Origin: Stictocephala bisonia
Taxonomy: Eukaryota > Arthropoda > Insecta > Hemiptera > Membracidae
Reading direction: 5' to 3'
NCBI GenBank assembly: GCA_035578905.1
Contig: JAQJVL010000003.1
Coordinates: 9,739,743 to 9,803,742 of the forward strand
Length of the DNA: 64,000 bases
Positions 47,001-59,250 of this stretch are shown piece by piece. Every line of letters starts with the position of its first letter. The stretch's first letter is position 1. A model generated the notes under the pieces. It saw only the letters and a list, made by a program, of their open reading frames with translations, was not told the DNA's origin and searched no databases. A program made the position numbers and the translations under genes.

Positions 47001-49873
47001 CGACCAGTCCATAAGAAAGGGGATAGAACGGATCAAAACAATTATCGACCGATTGCTCTCCTCTCTACTTTCTCGAAGGTCTTTGAAAGGGTTTTCCTCT
47101 CCAGGCTACTGTCGTTCCTCGAGCGCAATAGTCTCCTTTCGTCCCATCAATATAGGTTTACCAAAAACAAATCGACTGTTGATGCTGTAAATGCTTTCGT
47201 ATCTGCGACAGCTCAGGCTCTTGACGGTGGTAAACCATCAGTCGGCATGTTCTTCGATTTACGAAAGGCATTCGACATGGTAGACCATAAAACACTGCAA
47301 GAAAAAATCAGTTCCATGGGTATTAGGGGTAAAGCCCATTCGTGAATCTGCTCCTATCTCAGTGGTAGAACTCAGCAGATAAAAATTCTTTTTACTGACT
47401 CAGGGAACTGTGAACAGTGGGCCACCTCTTCTACGGAACTGGTTCCTGCGGGGGTTCCTCAGGGTTCGGTTTTGGGGCCTGTATTGTTTCTTCTATTAAT
47501 AAATGATCTTCCCTTAGGAGTGGGTGATCAACTAAGAGAGATTTGTCTATTTGCTGACGACACTTCTTTGTCCATTTCAGCTGCTGACCGGACAGACATT
47601 ATCGTTAAGGCATATGAAAAGGTAAATGTACTCCTTCAGTGGTTCAGTTCAAATAAAATGGTTATTAATAGTAATAAAACGCAAATAATTGATTTCCGAA
47701 TAAATAGAAGCGAAAATGCTAATCCACCTACATTCCTCATAGGAAACTCAGAAATTAATACTACCTCCACAACGAAATTTCTTGGAGTGCAAATAGACCA
47801 ACATCTTCGCTTCAAAGAACACATAAACCAGGTTAGCAGGCGTCTAAGCTCTGGGGTATTCATTCTAAGAAACATATCATCATACCTAGATGCTAGTGTA
47901 GGGTTGGCTGCTTACTATGGGGTTATTTTTCCGTTCTTAAACTACGCTGTGGAGGTATGGGGCTATGAAAACTTCAGAACTAAATTTATATTCAGACTCT
48001 AAAAAAGAGCGATTAGGACCATCTTTAAGAACCCTTCCGCATTTCATGTAAGCAACTTTTTCAGGAGCACAATATTCTAACATTTCCATCTCTTTACATC
48101 TTAAAATCAATCTTTTTTGTCCGAAAAAATATGAAGCTTTTCCAATCCAATAGCCAAATCACACACACTTACAATCTTCGCTCAAAACACAACATCAGTT
48201 TACCGCCTCATAAAACAAGCTTCTATGAGAGACAAGTTTCATGCAGTGGGGTCAGGCTCTTCAACTCGCTACCGGACTCATTAAAATCTGAAAGAGGCGT
48301 GGTCAGATTCGAAAAAAATCTGAGAGAAGTAATGCTACGGGGCGCTTTTTACAGTGTTCCGGAATTTTTGTCAATGTCATTGGTTCCTTAATTGCAGGTA
48401 ACTTCTTTTGTTAGAAGTAGTAATAATATTGTTTTAAAATCTATACTTATGGTTATTTTTATTGTTTTATAGATGATTGACGCTATTATGCAACTGTTTG
48501 TGTTGTTTATTTTTAAATAAAGATGATTTGATTGATTGATTGATTAAAGCAAAGTGGTACTGACCTATTCGCCCACCCATACAGGCACAGTGGTACTGAC
48601 CTATCCGCCCACCAATACAGGCACAGTGGTACTGACCCACCCGCCCAGCAATACAGGCACAGTGGTACTGACCCACCCGCCCACCAATACAGGCACAGTG
48701 TGGCCCACCCACCCACCAATACAGGCACAGTGGTACTTAGACAGTGTTATACTTTATTTATCGAATGTCCCGACTTGACATGAGCACGCCTAGTGGCATT
48801 TGAGTGTAGCTCTGACACTAAAAGCGCTGCCATAGTCTTTTAACTTACAGTTACGACAATTCGTTAAAAATGAAAAATAGGTGACAGTCACAAAGCTAGC
48901 GCTATTAGTGGTGGGAGGAAAGAAGCGCGGATTTTTGTACTATTTACATCCATAGCTGTTTTGAGTTAATTTCAAATAACATGAGTCATGGCACTTTTTC
49001 TTTTGTTATTATTCCAATTCTTTGCAAGACACAATGCAATACAACGTTAACATGGTGTAGTTTTGTGTTCCTGCCATTAGGAGCGCTACAATCTGTTACC
49101 AGGCTGTGGTAGTACTGTGGTTAACGTACGACTGAGGCATTTTTAATTGGTTCAAACAATTATACAATAGAACCAAATACAAATAATTCCATAAGAACAA
49201 CCTATAAACAATATTAAACAATAATTTAAAGTCACTGATCATAATATGTTTACACACACTCAAAGTCACAATATCAAACAAGTAGGTGCATTTAAAGAAC
49301 TGAAACGTGGTAAAAATACAAGATGTGAATTCGTTTTTACGGTTCACATCGTCATTGGTTCTTGCACGCTGAAGCTCCTCGTAGTTACAGACTTTGTTGT
49401 AAAAGTACTCTGAAGTGAATAATTTTTTGTACATTCATTTACTGAAGTGTTGGCACAACAACTGTTAAATATATACTAGGATATTTTTGGATATAACAAA
49501 TAAATATTTTACTATAGCTGGAGTATATACTTAACAGTTTATTTTTACGAGATGTAATAGTTGATAGCAATACTAGCTTACAATTTTCATTTTCTGTTGG
49601 CACATTATCAAGAGAAACATCAGTATAGTTCGGTACTGGCTCGTCCAGGGGGAAGGGGCTGTAGACAATCACCTCATGGCCAGCCCTCGCCAGAGCCTTC
49701 AGGATAGGTTGGGAGAACTTGTGATGACTCCTGGCAAATACTGGAACAACGGCCAGAACACGAGCTCCTTGCGCCAATCTTGGAAGAACGATATACGTGA
49801 CCGTTAAAACGAAAGGGACGATCTGAAACATTTTTATCAAGAAATGAACAAAAACCACTCTTACATTTAACAC
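40742..49873 (-). CDS. UDP-glycosyltransferase gene B (complete, five exons)
   Basis: Exons in transcript order are 49582-49873, 43624-44204, 43106-43328, 42120-42342 and 40742-41036. They total 1614 bases, 537 residues from the first ATG, or 523 if the internal Met (MFQIVPFVLTVTY) is used; that second leader looks more like a signal peptide. Key parts are FARSHHKF with the catalytic-type His, the donor-binding WAPQQDILAHQSCVLFITHG and FLWDQRRN signatures, a C-terminal membrane span and KTKFN, a KxKxx ER-retention tail. Exon lengths and phases match gene A except for one extra codon in exon 4. Intron 1 (5.4 kb) is enlarged by an antisense CR1/L2-group retrotransposon. The acceptor substrate is unknown. 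Confidence 0.88.
41395..41850. repeat. Diverged irregular repeats in intron 4 of UGT gene B
   Basis: The words CACCAGTGGATGGATGTG and TCTGAAGCATGGGTGTGA-like recur at irregular spacing (36-77 bp). This is an old, decayed minisatellite. The region is less AT-rich than its flanks. Confidence 0.6.
42120..42342 (-). CDS. UGT gene B, exon 4 (donor-sugar signature)
   Basis: The acceptor TTCTTCAG precedes it and the donor is GTAAGT. It encodes AHQSCVLFITHGGQLSRHET, then YGVPVVAIPFLWDQ and EQGVGVWVDSQNLTEDNI. The HGG, E and DQ residues of the UGT signature are intact. Confidence 0.9.
43106..43328 (-). CDS. UGT gene B, exon 3
   Basis: The acceptor CAAACAG precedes it and the donor is GTAATT. It encodes PIKTFMDEAEDGAIFFSLGT and ends KWAPQQDIL plus one base of the Ala codon. 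The intron before it is only 295 bases. Confidence 0.9.
43624..44204 (-). CDS. UGT gene B, exon 2
   Basis: The acceptor TTTTACAG precedes it and the donor is GTAATA. It encodes TQAFLTAMKSPAWKCMDL, LLSSKEHFDLIFTEFF, GHVFKAPVISFQAYTTN and VFVNDHLTADYAQPRTPNII. Confidence 0.9.
44690..45418 (+). pseudogene. Retrotransposon ORF1 region, SGNH-hydrolase/esterase-like
   Basis: VVILRDSLGRGM stands where SGNH enzymes have GDS, and LVILLAGTNDIP matches the G-x-N-D block. RHGLNFNSAGKHKLSELV (after the stop at 45,095-45,097) carries the catalytic-type His. Esterase domains of this kind occur in ORF1 of CR1/L2-type elements. One stop codon splits the frame; the glycine of GDS is replaced by Arg. Confidence 0.75.
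45472..46321 (+). pseudogene. Retrotransposon endonuclease region
   Basis: HQNICGIKSNKDLLEIHL and DIICLSEHNLDESEL (with the catalytic Glu) start the AP-like endonuclease. After frameshifts at the G-run (about 45,651-45,661) and near 45,780 it continues with LAIYRIPGYHCDQF, VVGDFNIDVLSE and ALSDHYGQE, the conserved GDFN and SDH motifs. Confidence 0.85.
46538..48002 (+). pseudogene. Retrotransposon reverse transcriptase region
   Basis: The motifs in order are SAGADGVSSHLLR, AILRPVHKKGDRTDQNNYRP (after a shift), VGMFFDLRKAFDMVDH, VPQGSVLGPVLFLLLIND, ICLFADDTSLS and TKFLGVQIDQHLRFKEHI. FADD is the active site. At least three frameshifts or stops interrupt it. Another piece of the same element, 48,131-48,391, is the C-terminal domain (YNLRSKHN, LFNSLPDSLK). 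Confidence 0.9.
48131..48391 (+). pseudogene. Retrotransposon C-terminal domain
   Basis: An open frame with YNLRSKHNISLPPHKTSFYE, VRLFNSLPDSLK and AFYSVPEFL, typical of the end of CR1/L2 ORF2. About 130 bases of 3' UTR and the TTGA-type tail follow. Confidence 0.8.
48553..48736 (-). repeat. 36-bp minisatellite (C-rich on plus strand)
   Basis: About five units of AATACAGGCACAGTGGTACT plus GACCCACCCGCCCACC. It lies directly beyond the 3' tail of the retrotransposon. The reverse complement belongs to the same G-rich family as the arrays at 28.5, 31.4, 55.6 and 63.8 kb. Confidence 0.9.
49582..49873 (-). CDS. UGT gene B, exon 1 (signal and N-terminal domain)
   Basis: The first ATG is at 49873; an internal ATG at 49831 gives MFQIVPFVLTVTYIVLPRLA, a cleaner signal peptide. 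It continues ARVLAVVPVFARSHHKFSQP and VPNYTDVSLDNVPTENEN, and ends before GTAAGC. Confidence 0.85.
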
Positions 49874-52800
49874 TCTGAAACTGGTTAATCTAAGACCGTT
49901 ACAATACCATTATGTCATATTACTTGCGATCTCGTTATCTCAAAGACGTTCATCACAAACCCGAAGAATTTTACGGTTTCTCACTGAACCAAACATAACC
50001 TTTTCAATACAGTATTGGGTAACGTTTAACCTTCATACTTCACTTGCAAGTTCAAATGAGTTTCAGATATGTTTATGATCCAAAGGCTTATCTATTTAGC
50101 CATCACGCCAACAAACTTCATTAAGAAGACGAGTATTCACTAAATATTGAAGAGTGCTAGTTGATATTCAATACTTTGAATCTATTTCTTTTCACAACAT
50201 TTCTTTGGTATTAATCACAACACCGAATTTTTTTAGTTATATACTGTACAAATGTTTTTATGTATAAAATAAAAACACCATTGACTTACTGAGCGTAGTT
50301 TTTCAAAAACTATAGGGCGTTGGAAAATTTAACTTTTTATGTGTTCTAGAAGTGTACTAAAAAGTATTTCCATTTTTTTCACAAACAGGTAGATAATAAT
50401 TGTTCTGAGACCATCCAATCAGTGCCTTTGTTACCAATCACACACAAATTATAGAGAGCCTAAGACGTAACATAATATTGTGTTTTCTTTTTTAACCATG
50501 TAAGCGTGAAATGTGAAGAAAAATGCTTTTTCATCAAGGAATAAAAGGTTTACGTTACCTTAGTGCATTTTACATTAATACCTATAATAGCTGTGTTTAT
50601 GATTATTTACTTTATGATGGTCTAAAATTTTTTTTTTAGTGTAGATTATAATCTACACTATAACGTGTAGATTATATTTTTTGTATTTTTTTGTAGATCA
50701 ATAAAAAAAAACCATGCGATTTTTTACAGCATGACACACAGCTGTTCAACAAAAACAACACCAAACATTTTTTTTATATTGTTTTAAGTAGTCTTATATT
50801 TCATTTGACCTACTAATGTTAAACTACCAGATTGAAGCCAAAGGCCGAGGTGACTCGAGCTTAGTGAGATGGGGTTGACATCCAAAGCGTTGCAGGAGTG
50901 TACCCTGGCCTTCTATGAAATCAATTGAGAACTTGGGTAAGTTGGGTGCTACTTCGAAGCCGAGCTCCTCCGCTTTACGTGTATTTGTAAAGCGTTTAGT
51001 AAAAACTAAAATACGTCTAACTACCATTAGTTATGACAACTCATGTGACTAGGAAAAACTAGTGAGAAGTAGTGAGGTATTTTATCACGTATATAATGTG
51101 AGGTTATGTCATACAACCTAAACTAAGTGGTGTGTTTTTGTTACGTCTTAGTGCGTGATCTACTTACCGCCAATCACTTAATCCGGACACTTACCCAGTA
51201 ATTATGTAACCACTTAACGAAAATGTACTGAGCTTAGAATCCCCCATTAAATACGGTAAGTAAAAAAAGCTGGATATCTCTCTAGCTAATAAATCTAAGG
51301 TTTTTTGAGAAACAATAGCGAAGAAACGTGTTTTTCGACCCATACAAATGATAAGACAGGCAAATCTTAAACACATTCAAACGGGAATATTTTAATTATG
51401 ATAACGAGTACATCAGTGTTTTTGTTTATTGTATGTTTGCTTTTGTCTGTTTTTTATATGGAAACGTCTTTACCAGATATAAAACTGTTAGCTTAGATAC
51501 TTAGAAGAACTGATGTTAAGTCAATTATTTTTATTTTTTAAAGTTTAGCCTACCACAGTTTTATTTAATTTGTTTTTATTTAACAGCTGTTAATCAAAAA
51601 AATCAATCCATTAATATAGCTCCATAAGAATACCATGGGTAGTTTGGAGGCCAGTGGGAAGGAGTCCTGAGGTCAGAGAGGACAATACTTTCTTAGTGAG
51701 CCTTTAGGGGCCAAGATAAACAAAATTTCAAGTCAATTGGATAGCTTGAAATGTTTGGATATAACCAAAAATCAAAATATTTGGAGAAATAGTGATTAGT
51801 AGTAAATAGATTTTATATAAAGGCTGGAAAACATATGGAAACGTTTTCACAACTTTTCTATTACTTCACTGGTAAATATGAAATCTTGTACATTATCATG
51901 GTACGCCATTAGCGAAATTTTGTCTGTTCAGGGGGACGGCCACGTGGAGTTGAAAGAAAATCTTTAACGTAAACCTAGGTCGAATTTGGTATCAAATTAA
52001 AGGTCTATTCAATATAAATTAATTGCCACAAACCGGACTTCAAAAGGTCTATGCTTTCCAGAGTAGCGATTATTTAAATTTCAGGTTTGTCTCTTCGATT
52101 TGAAAAAAAAAAGTTGTCTCGGCTATTTAACGATTTTATGTAAATTATTATGATAAAAAATTATACTTTTTGGAATACAATAACTCAAGAAAACTAAATT
52201 ATTGAATTATCTATGGAAAAAAGTAAAGTTGTTGTGAAAGCATTTCCATATTATATACGGAGCCTACACGGCGTCTGCTCAATGGTTACCATCGGCGTGG
52301 ACACTACTAGATAAGTCTGGGGTGTCCATGTTGGATGGTGGTCAAGGTTCAGATGTTGTGTAGGGGAGATTCGTAAAGTTTAAATATTTCTTAAACAAAT
52401 ATATATACTGCAAAACACAGTAAAAATTATGATTGTATAAATTAAAGTTTTATTAACGTATGTATTTTTAATAGGATACAAAGTTACTAACAAAAATTAT
52501 AAATGAATGTATATTACTTTTCTACCGAACGGAAATGTTTCATAAACATATATTTATAAGTCATACCTTCATGTTTGCACCGCCAACATTAGGTTACGCC
52601 GATGTATGTTCCAACACAATTACGTATTACGAAAAAATTAAACTAACTGTAAGAATAGAAGTGCTTTTTAAATATGTAGGCTCACTTTTCAAGTGGTAAA
52701 ATCTTCTTATCTATAAAATGACGTAAATGTTATCAGGTGACCATTAAAGATCACTCAATAAAAAACACCGCGTTCCTTAAGCAAACGAATTACACTATGA

Positions 52801-53244
52801 AAAGAAGATACAAAACTAGCATTACTCAATATTAAAAACATACTACTTAAGGTTATTATATAGTTTTTAGTCAATATATTTTCAGCGTAAAAGGCAACAT
52901 TCAAACTAAAATTAACTTCCTTTCAATTTCCTTTAAGGAAAGGAAAAAAAAATTAATTAAAGACGCAGTATTATGCCAGTGTCTAAAATAAGATGTATTA
53001 TATCAGGAGGATAACAACTATGTGTTTTCCTTTTCAATAATAAAAATTTGTATTTTATTTAATTTCAATTTAATCACTACATTGATTCTTATTTGGAATG
53101 TCCGAAATATTACTAAAAATGTTTACTCAAAGAGTTTTTCAGATTTATAGGAATACAAAGTAGATTATAAAATGGTGTATGACATGATTTTTGAATTATT
53201 AAAGAGCCAAAATGTGAAATAAAAATACCATATATATATATATA
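49874..53244. other. Gene-free stretch upstream of UGT gene B
   Basis: It should contain the UGT gene B promoter, but no definite element can be named. It holds a perfect 20-bp palindrome GTGTAGATTATAATCTACAC (50,640-50,659), a diverged Helitron-family patch (about 50,830-50,960) and an inverted dispersed repeat at about 51,600-51,830. No exon was seen. Confidence 0.5.
51600..51830 (-). repeat. Dispersed repeat, inverted copy
   Basis: The reverse complement resembles 4677-4860 (GTGAGCCTTTAGGGGCCAAG, TTTCAAGTCAATTGGATAG, GGAGAAATAGTGATTAG). Confidence 0.6.
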
Positions 53245-53321
53245 ATAATTCTTTAAATAAAATTGTAAAACATGTGGTTTTAATAAATATTGATTAATAT
53301 GGATAAGTTGCTGATATTTTT

Positions 53322-53784
53322 CTAATTATAATTTTGAAAATTTCGAATCTTATCAAAATTTTTGTTTGTATAATTGATTTGTTTGTTCAATATGTTCGCT
53401 GGCTTTTCTTGATGTGCTAAATATATATGTAATTCTTCTGTTGCATTCACTTTCTTGCCCTTTTTCATAAAATTTAATATTTTTATGTTTTCTTCCATTT
53501 TTGTGTCTGTAGAGAGCATGTGTTCTGCGAATGTGGATTTCAGAAGCTATAACACAACTACAATGAAATCCACATTCGCAGAACACATGCTCTCTACAGA
53601 CACAAAAATGGAAGAAAACATAAAAATATTAAATTTTATGAAAAAGGGTAAGAAAATTAATGCAACAGAAGAATTACATATATATTTAGCACATCAAGAA
53701 AATCCAGTGAACATATTGATCACACAAATCAATTATACTAACCCAATTTTTCATAAGATTCGAAATATTCAAAATTATAATTAA
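53322..53784. mobile_element. Head-to-head palindrome of Penelope-like coding sequence
   Basis: Arms 53322-53542 (minus sense) and 53564-53784 (plus sense) both encode STFAEHMLSTDTKMEENIK, ILNFMKKGKK and ATEELHIYLAHQE, the segment that follows GIY-YIG in the Penelope-like fragment at 17.3 kb (FAEHLLNNNHNY, SKSKKLDSQEELEIY). The 21-base centre separates them. Outer inverted matches at about 53,255-53,310 and 54,140-54,200 (AACATGTGGTTTTAATAAAT) indicate the palindrome was once larger. Confidence 0.85.
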
Positions 53785-53814
53785 AATAAAATTGGGTGTG
53801 CGTCGGACCACACG

Positions 53815-54128
53815 GTGGAAGTTATACTTCTTTGGCCATTCTCATACACCTACTCACGCACACAAACAGACAGGATATATAAATGAAATATAAGACATTT
53901 TTCAATATTATTCAATATATTTATCTTCAATATATTATACGTGACTTCATTATTATATTATACACCTATATTATCATTATCAGTAATTTCTTCGATTAAA
54001 TTTATTCGATTAACAATCGATTAATCGATAGTTCTTAAAAATTTGTTCTTACTTTTCAGCGTGACGCGGTTTCTCGACCAACATCCCATCCCAAAGTGTC
54101 TAACGGGCGCAAAGAAGTATAACTTCAA
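53815..54128. mobile_element. Possible MITE inside the Penelope-like palindrome
   Basis: GAAGTTATACTTCTTTG (about 53,818-53,834) and CAAAGAAGTATAACTTC (about 54,111-54,127) are perfect 17-base inverted ends around roughly 280 bp of non-coding sequence with GC-rich sub-ends. It interrupts the right half of the Penelope-like palindrome, so it inserted later. Confidence 0.5.
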
Positions 54129-54213
54129 AAATATCACCAACTTATTCACATTCATCAATATTTATAAAAACCACATGTTTTACAATTTTTTTAAAAGAAT
54201 TATTAGATACTTA

Positions 54214-54355
54214 ATTTAATTAACACTTGAAAACGACCACAAAGTTGAAACATGTTGTGTTAATCAATTTTAATACAAAATGTTAAGGGAACTCAGTTTG
54301 AATTTTATGACATCCTAAAAATACGTAAGTAGCCCTAATTTTTAACTTTTTATAT
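54214..54355 (+). mobile_element. Penelope-like terminal block
   Basis: CACTTGAAAACGACCACAAA, GTTGAAACATGTTGTGTTAA and ACGTAAGTAGCCCTAATTTT match one arm and the flank of the palindrome at 34,760-35,040. Confidence 0.75.
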
Positions 54356-54407
54356 ACATATTATATTATGTTTATATGTATATTTATTATATATATATAT
54401 ATATATA

Positions 54408-55055
54408 TTAACTCTCGCAACTGTATTTCCTCCTCATTGTGGATGCCTGCCACATGAATGATGTTCGAGTGTAGTCAGACGTCAGGGGATCGTTAACAAA
54501 GATTACTTCTGGCAACTGTATTTCCTCCTCATTGTGGATGCCTGCCACATGAATGATGTTTGGAGTTCTCGGTCGAGCGTAGTCAGCCGTCAGGTGATCG
54601 TTGACAGAGATAAGAGAAACATTGTTGGCCATATCCAAAAGAGGTGGAACATTAGGAAAACGATTTCTAAATTTATATTCAAAGTCTGGTAAATATCTCT
54701 GGTAATATACGTAGTGAAAAACCCCTTAGTATATACACTGAATTGAGTGTTCTTTCTTAACAGATCGTTTTGTTTGAAAATGACGTGTTTCCTGGAATAT
54801 AGGACGTGATGACGTGTTTTTAAAAACACTATTTAATATATTTTTTGTTACTGGGGCTTCGAACCCGCAGAATAGGATAACTCTTGACCTCCGAAGAATT
54901 TAGTGATTATAATATCACAGTGTTCTTTGCATGTTAACAGTTTTTGTAATGCATCATTATCTATAGACTTCTCAGTAGTGTTCTACAAAATTGTAAACTT
55001 ACACTTCTAACACAACACATCTTTACACTTCAATACTGGAGATTCCTGGGCAACT
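54408..55055 (-). pseudogene. UGT pseudogene, broken exon 2
   Basis: The minus strand retains VNDHLTADYARPRTPNIIHV and AGIHNEEEIQLPE, matching exon 2 of genes A and B. Further up lie degraded matches to the YYQRYLPHLEYKF region, the ENDHLQKLLSSKEH region and the exon start. The last about 95 bases are tandemly doubled (54,418-54,508 and 54,513-54,606), with an internal deletion in the outer copy. Frameshifts, stops and deletions rule out a functional exon. No exon 3-5 remnants were found between here and 49.9 kb. Confidence 0.85.
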
Positions 55056-55559
55056 GCAACACAAAAAACATTTTATATGTAGGCAAAAACAACACTTTAC
55101 AAGTAAGTACTAATTTTGACTAAAAAATATTAAGTATTGCTGTTAGCAGGCCTTGAATCAAGTTCGACTAGTACTGTATATTAAAAAAAGACTCAATTTG
55201 TTTTCATTCAAAAAGATTATGTGTATTATTGCCTAGTATAAAACATTTGAAAACTATCCAATGTCAATAATTTCTCACAGATACCACTGAGGATGCCAAA
55301 TCACAGCATTGGCGAAACGTTTGGTGAAGTAAATATTGTAGATAACACCTTGAGGCAGTCGTTACCGGAAGTTTTAGCTTTTAGCAATGTCAATAATATT
55401 GCGTTTTTATTGGAAACTCTGGTAGCCGTTATAGCATTACTGCTGACGACAAGTGTTTCAACATTTTTGCTGTACACAAATCTATTATATTTTAATCTAC
55501 AAAATAATATCATTTTTGTATAATATCATAAACGCCATCACCCCACCAAACGATGGTAC
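55056..55559. other. Short gene-free stretch
   Basis: Intron remnant of the UGT pseudogene. A 76-codon open frame at 55,293-55,523 (hydrophobic C-terminal half) is unrecognised; part of it (GNDCLKVLSTIF on the minus strand) might be decayed retroelement, but this is not supported. Confidence 0.35.
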
Positions 55560-55712
55560 CCACCCATACACGTACGATGGTACTGACCCACCTACCCGCC
55601 CCTACACGTCCAGTGATACTGACCCACCCGTCTGCCCCTAAACGTACAGTGGTACTGACCCACCCACCTGCCCATACACGTACAGTGGTATTGACCCACC
55701 AGCCCGCCCATA
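55560..55712 (-). repeat. 36-bp minisatellite (C-rich on plus strand)
   Basis: Four units of CCCATACACGTACAGTGGTA plus CTGACCCACCCACCTG type. It abuts the long GA tract with only about 20 bases between. Confidence 0.9.
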
Positions 55713-55731
55713 GAGTACTATACTCTAGAGG

Positions 55732-57682
<1,951 letters not shown>

Positions 57683-57688
57683 AAATGA

Positions 57689-57740
57689 CTTCCACTATTG
57701 CTGGGTAGGTAGACAGCCACCTACCCAGCAATAGTGGAAG
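57689..57740. repeat. Perfect 22-bp inverted repeat flanking the GA tract
   Basis: CTTCCACTATTGCTGGGTAG plus GT (57689-57710) and its exact reverse complement (57719-57740), separated by AGACAGCC. Single strands could form a strong hairpin just beyond the end of the GA tract. Confidence 0.95.
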
Positions 57741-59035
57741 CCCTCCCTCCCTCCTTCCCTGCAAAATGGTTAGAAAAAGCATCATGAATGGAATAGTATA
57801 TTTAGGCCATTGAATATATAATCACTGTTGAACATTTTATGGTTTAAATAAAGCTTATTATGCACTTTGTTATGCTGACTGGTGTTTGCTCAGATACAAG
57901 TCAAAGCTTATTAAATGGTTAAAAAATAGGCAATTATTTGATTAAGATAGTAATAAAAAGTGAAAAGCATTCGGGGCCAAAGAAAGTGGAAGCTTCCAAA
58001 GAAAGTGCTAAAAACGTTTATTTGTTAACTGAGTCTTGAAGTTAATTTAAAATAGTTATACTGATTTGAATACAGTCTTATTTATTTAAATCAGTTTTTA
58101 AAAATAATCATAAGCTATACATGTAACTATTTAGTAATAATTTCATATAATAAACCTCTGAGTACTCGTATTTAAACAGGAAAAACTCTAAAATGATACA
58201 TTACGCGATGGTTCATTATCATTGTGTATTAGGAATGAAAACCTATTGCAGGAACCTGAAATATTTCCCCTCTAACTAACCGGAAATTTCATAGTTCTCA
58301 CATAACCTAATGTATTTAACCTATGTAGGTTAGTTTGTTCTAGATTATATTCTCTTCTGCCGACTCAGGAAGGAAGGCCGATTAAACATCACTAGGACAC
58401 CATACTGAAAAAGTGATTATCTGTAAGTTACCGTATGCTATGTTCAACAATTGCCACCTCATCATGATATCCCCTCGCCCCCAATATATCCTTATATTAT
58501 AAATTCTTATCAACGAAAGCACAACCCTCGTAAAATTCACTCTCCAACAGATTCTATTCTATTAGAGGAAAATACCTCTTAAGAGGGAGGAATTTTCAAA
58601 AATATAAGAAAACACTAACTGCGCACTTCCGGGTATCTAGGCCAATCTGATTCTTCTAGCCAGAGGTTCTTCTGACCTTAATTATTTCGGACCTTGTTGG
58701 ATCTGTTACGGACCGTAAAACGGAATTTCTTTGGAACCCAATACGCCCAACTTTGTTTATCAATCTATCCAAGAGTCATACAACATTGACATATGTTATA
58801 ATTAACTTCTATTCTACTTCTATACTGTGTGGTACAAAATTACATGTTCTAGCATCAGGGTTTCTGATTTTTCAACTGAAACTGGTGGAGCATTTTCAAG
58901 TATTACTGACTTCATGTTGATGACAAGTTAAAATTTTATCCATATAAACGATAGTAACTTCTTAAGCCGTCCTGTACAAATATTCACTTATAATAAAAAA
59001 TGATTTTTGACTACGTAAAATTCTAGTATCTTACT
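57741..59035. other. Gene-free stretch
   Basis: AT-rich, lying within the former intron of the UGT pseudogene. A moderately GC-richer patch at 58,360-58,740 has no recognisable coding content. Confidence 0.5.
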
Positions 59036-59250
59036 GTTTTCGTTTTCAATTTCTACTTGATGCAGCACAATATCTGTGTATTGGATTCTCTAAAGGGAAG
59101 GAGCTGTAGAGAACCACTTCATAGCTAGTCCTTAGCAGAGCCTTTTAAGGGAGGCTGGAAGAATCTGTGGTGACTCCTGAACAATTTTGGCAGAACTGCC
59201 AGGATGCAAGATTCCCTCTGCCAGTGGGAATCTTGGAAGAACGAAATAAA
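59036..59250 (-). pseudogene. UGT pseudogene, broken exon 1
   Basis: The minus strand aligns by eye with exon 1 of genes A and B: the segment for ARVLAVVPVFARSHHKFSQP, then LKALARAGHEVIVYSPFPL, is present but with indels, stops and lost residues (for example GGAGCTGTAGAGAACCAC in place of GGGCTGTAGACAATCACC). With the broken exon 2 at 54.4-55.1 kb it forms the 5' half of one dead UGT. Confidence 0.8.

Larger units (their letters stand above)
44530..48546 (+). mobile_element. CR1/L2-group non-LTR retrotransposon, decayed, in intron 1 of UGT gene B
   Basis: Reading along the plus strand there is an SGNH-esterase-like ORF1 region, an AP-type endonuclease, a reverse transcriptase with FADD, and a C-terminal domain. 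The element ends in a TTGATTGATTGATTG repeat (about 48,526-48,546), a typical 3' tail of this group. An in-frame stop at 45,095, a shift at a G-run near 45,655, and further breaks near 45,780, 46,321, 46,960, 47,190 and 48,000 make it inactive. The 5' edge is uncertain. It is inserted antisense to UGT gene B and does not touch its exons. Confidence 0.85.

Noticed and set aside
49096..49434. 112-codon minus-strand frame in intron 1 of UGT gene B
   Set aside because: A short stretch (NYEELQRARTNDDVNRKNE) looks protein-like, but the rest is AT-rich hydrophobic noise, with no splice context or family match.
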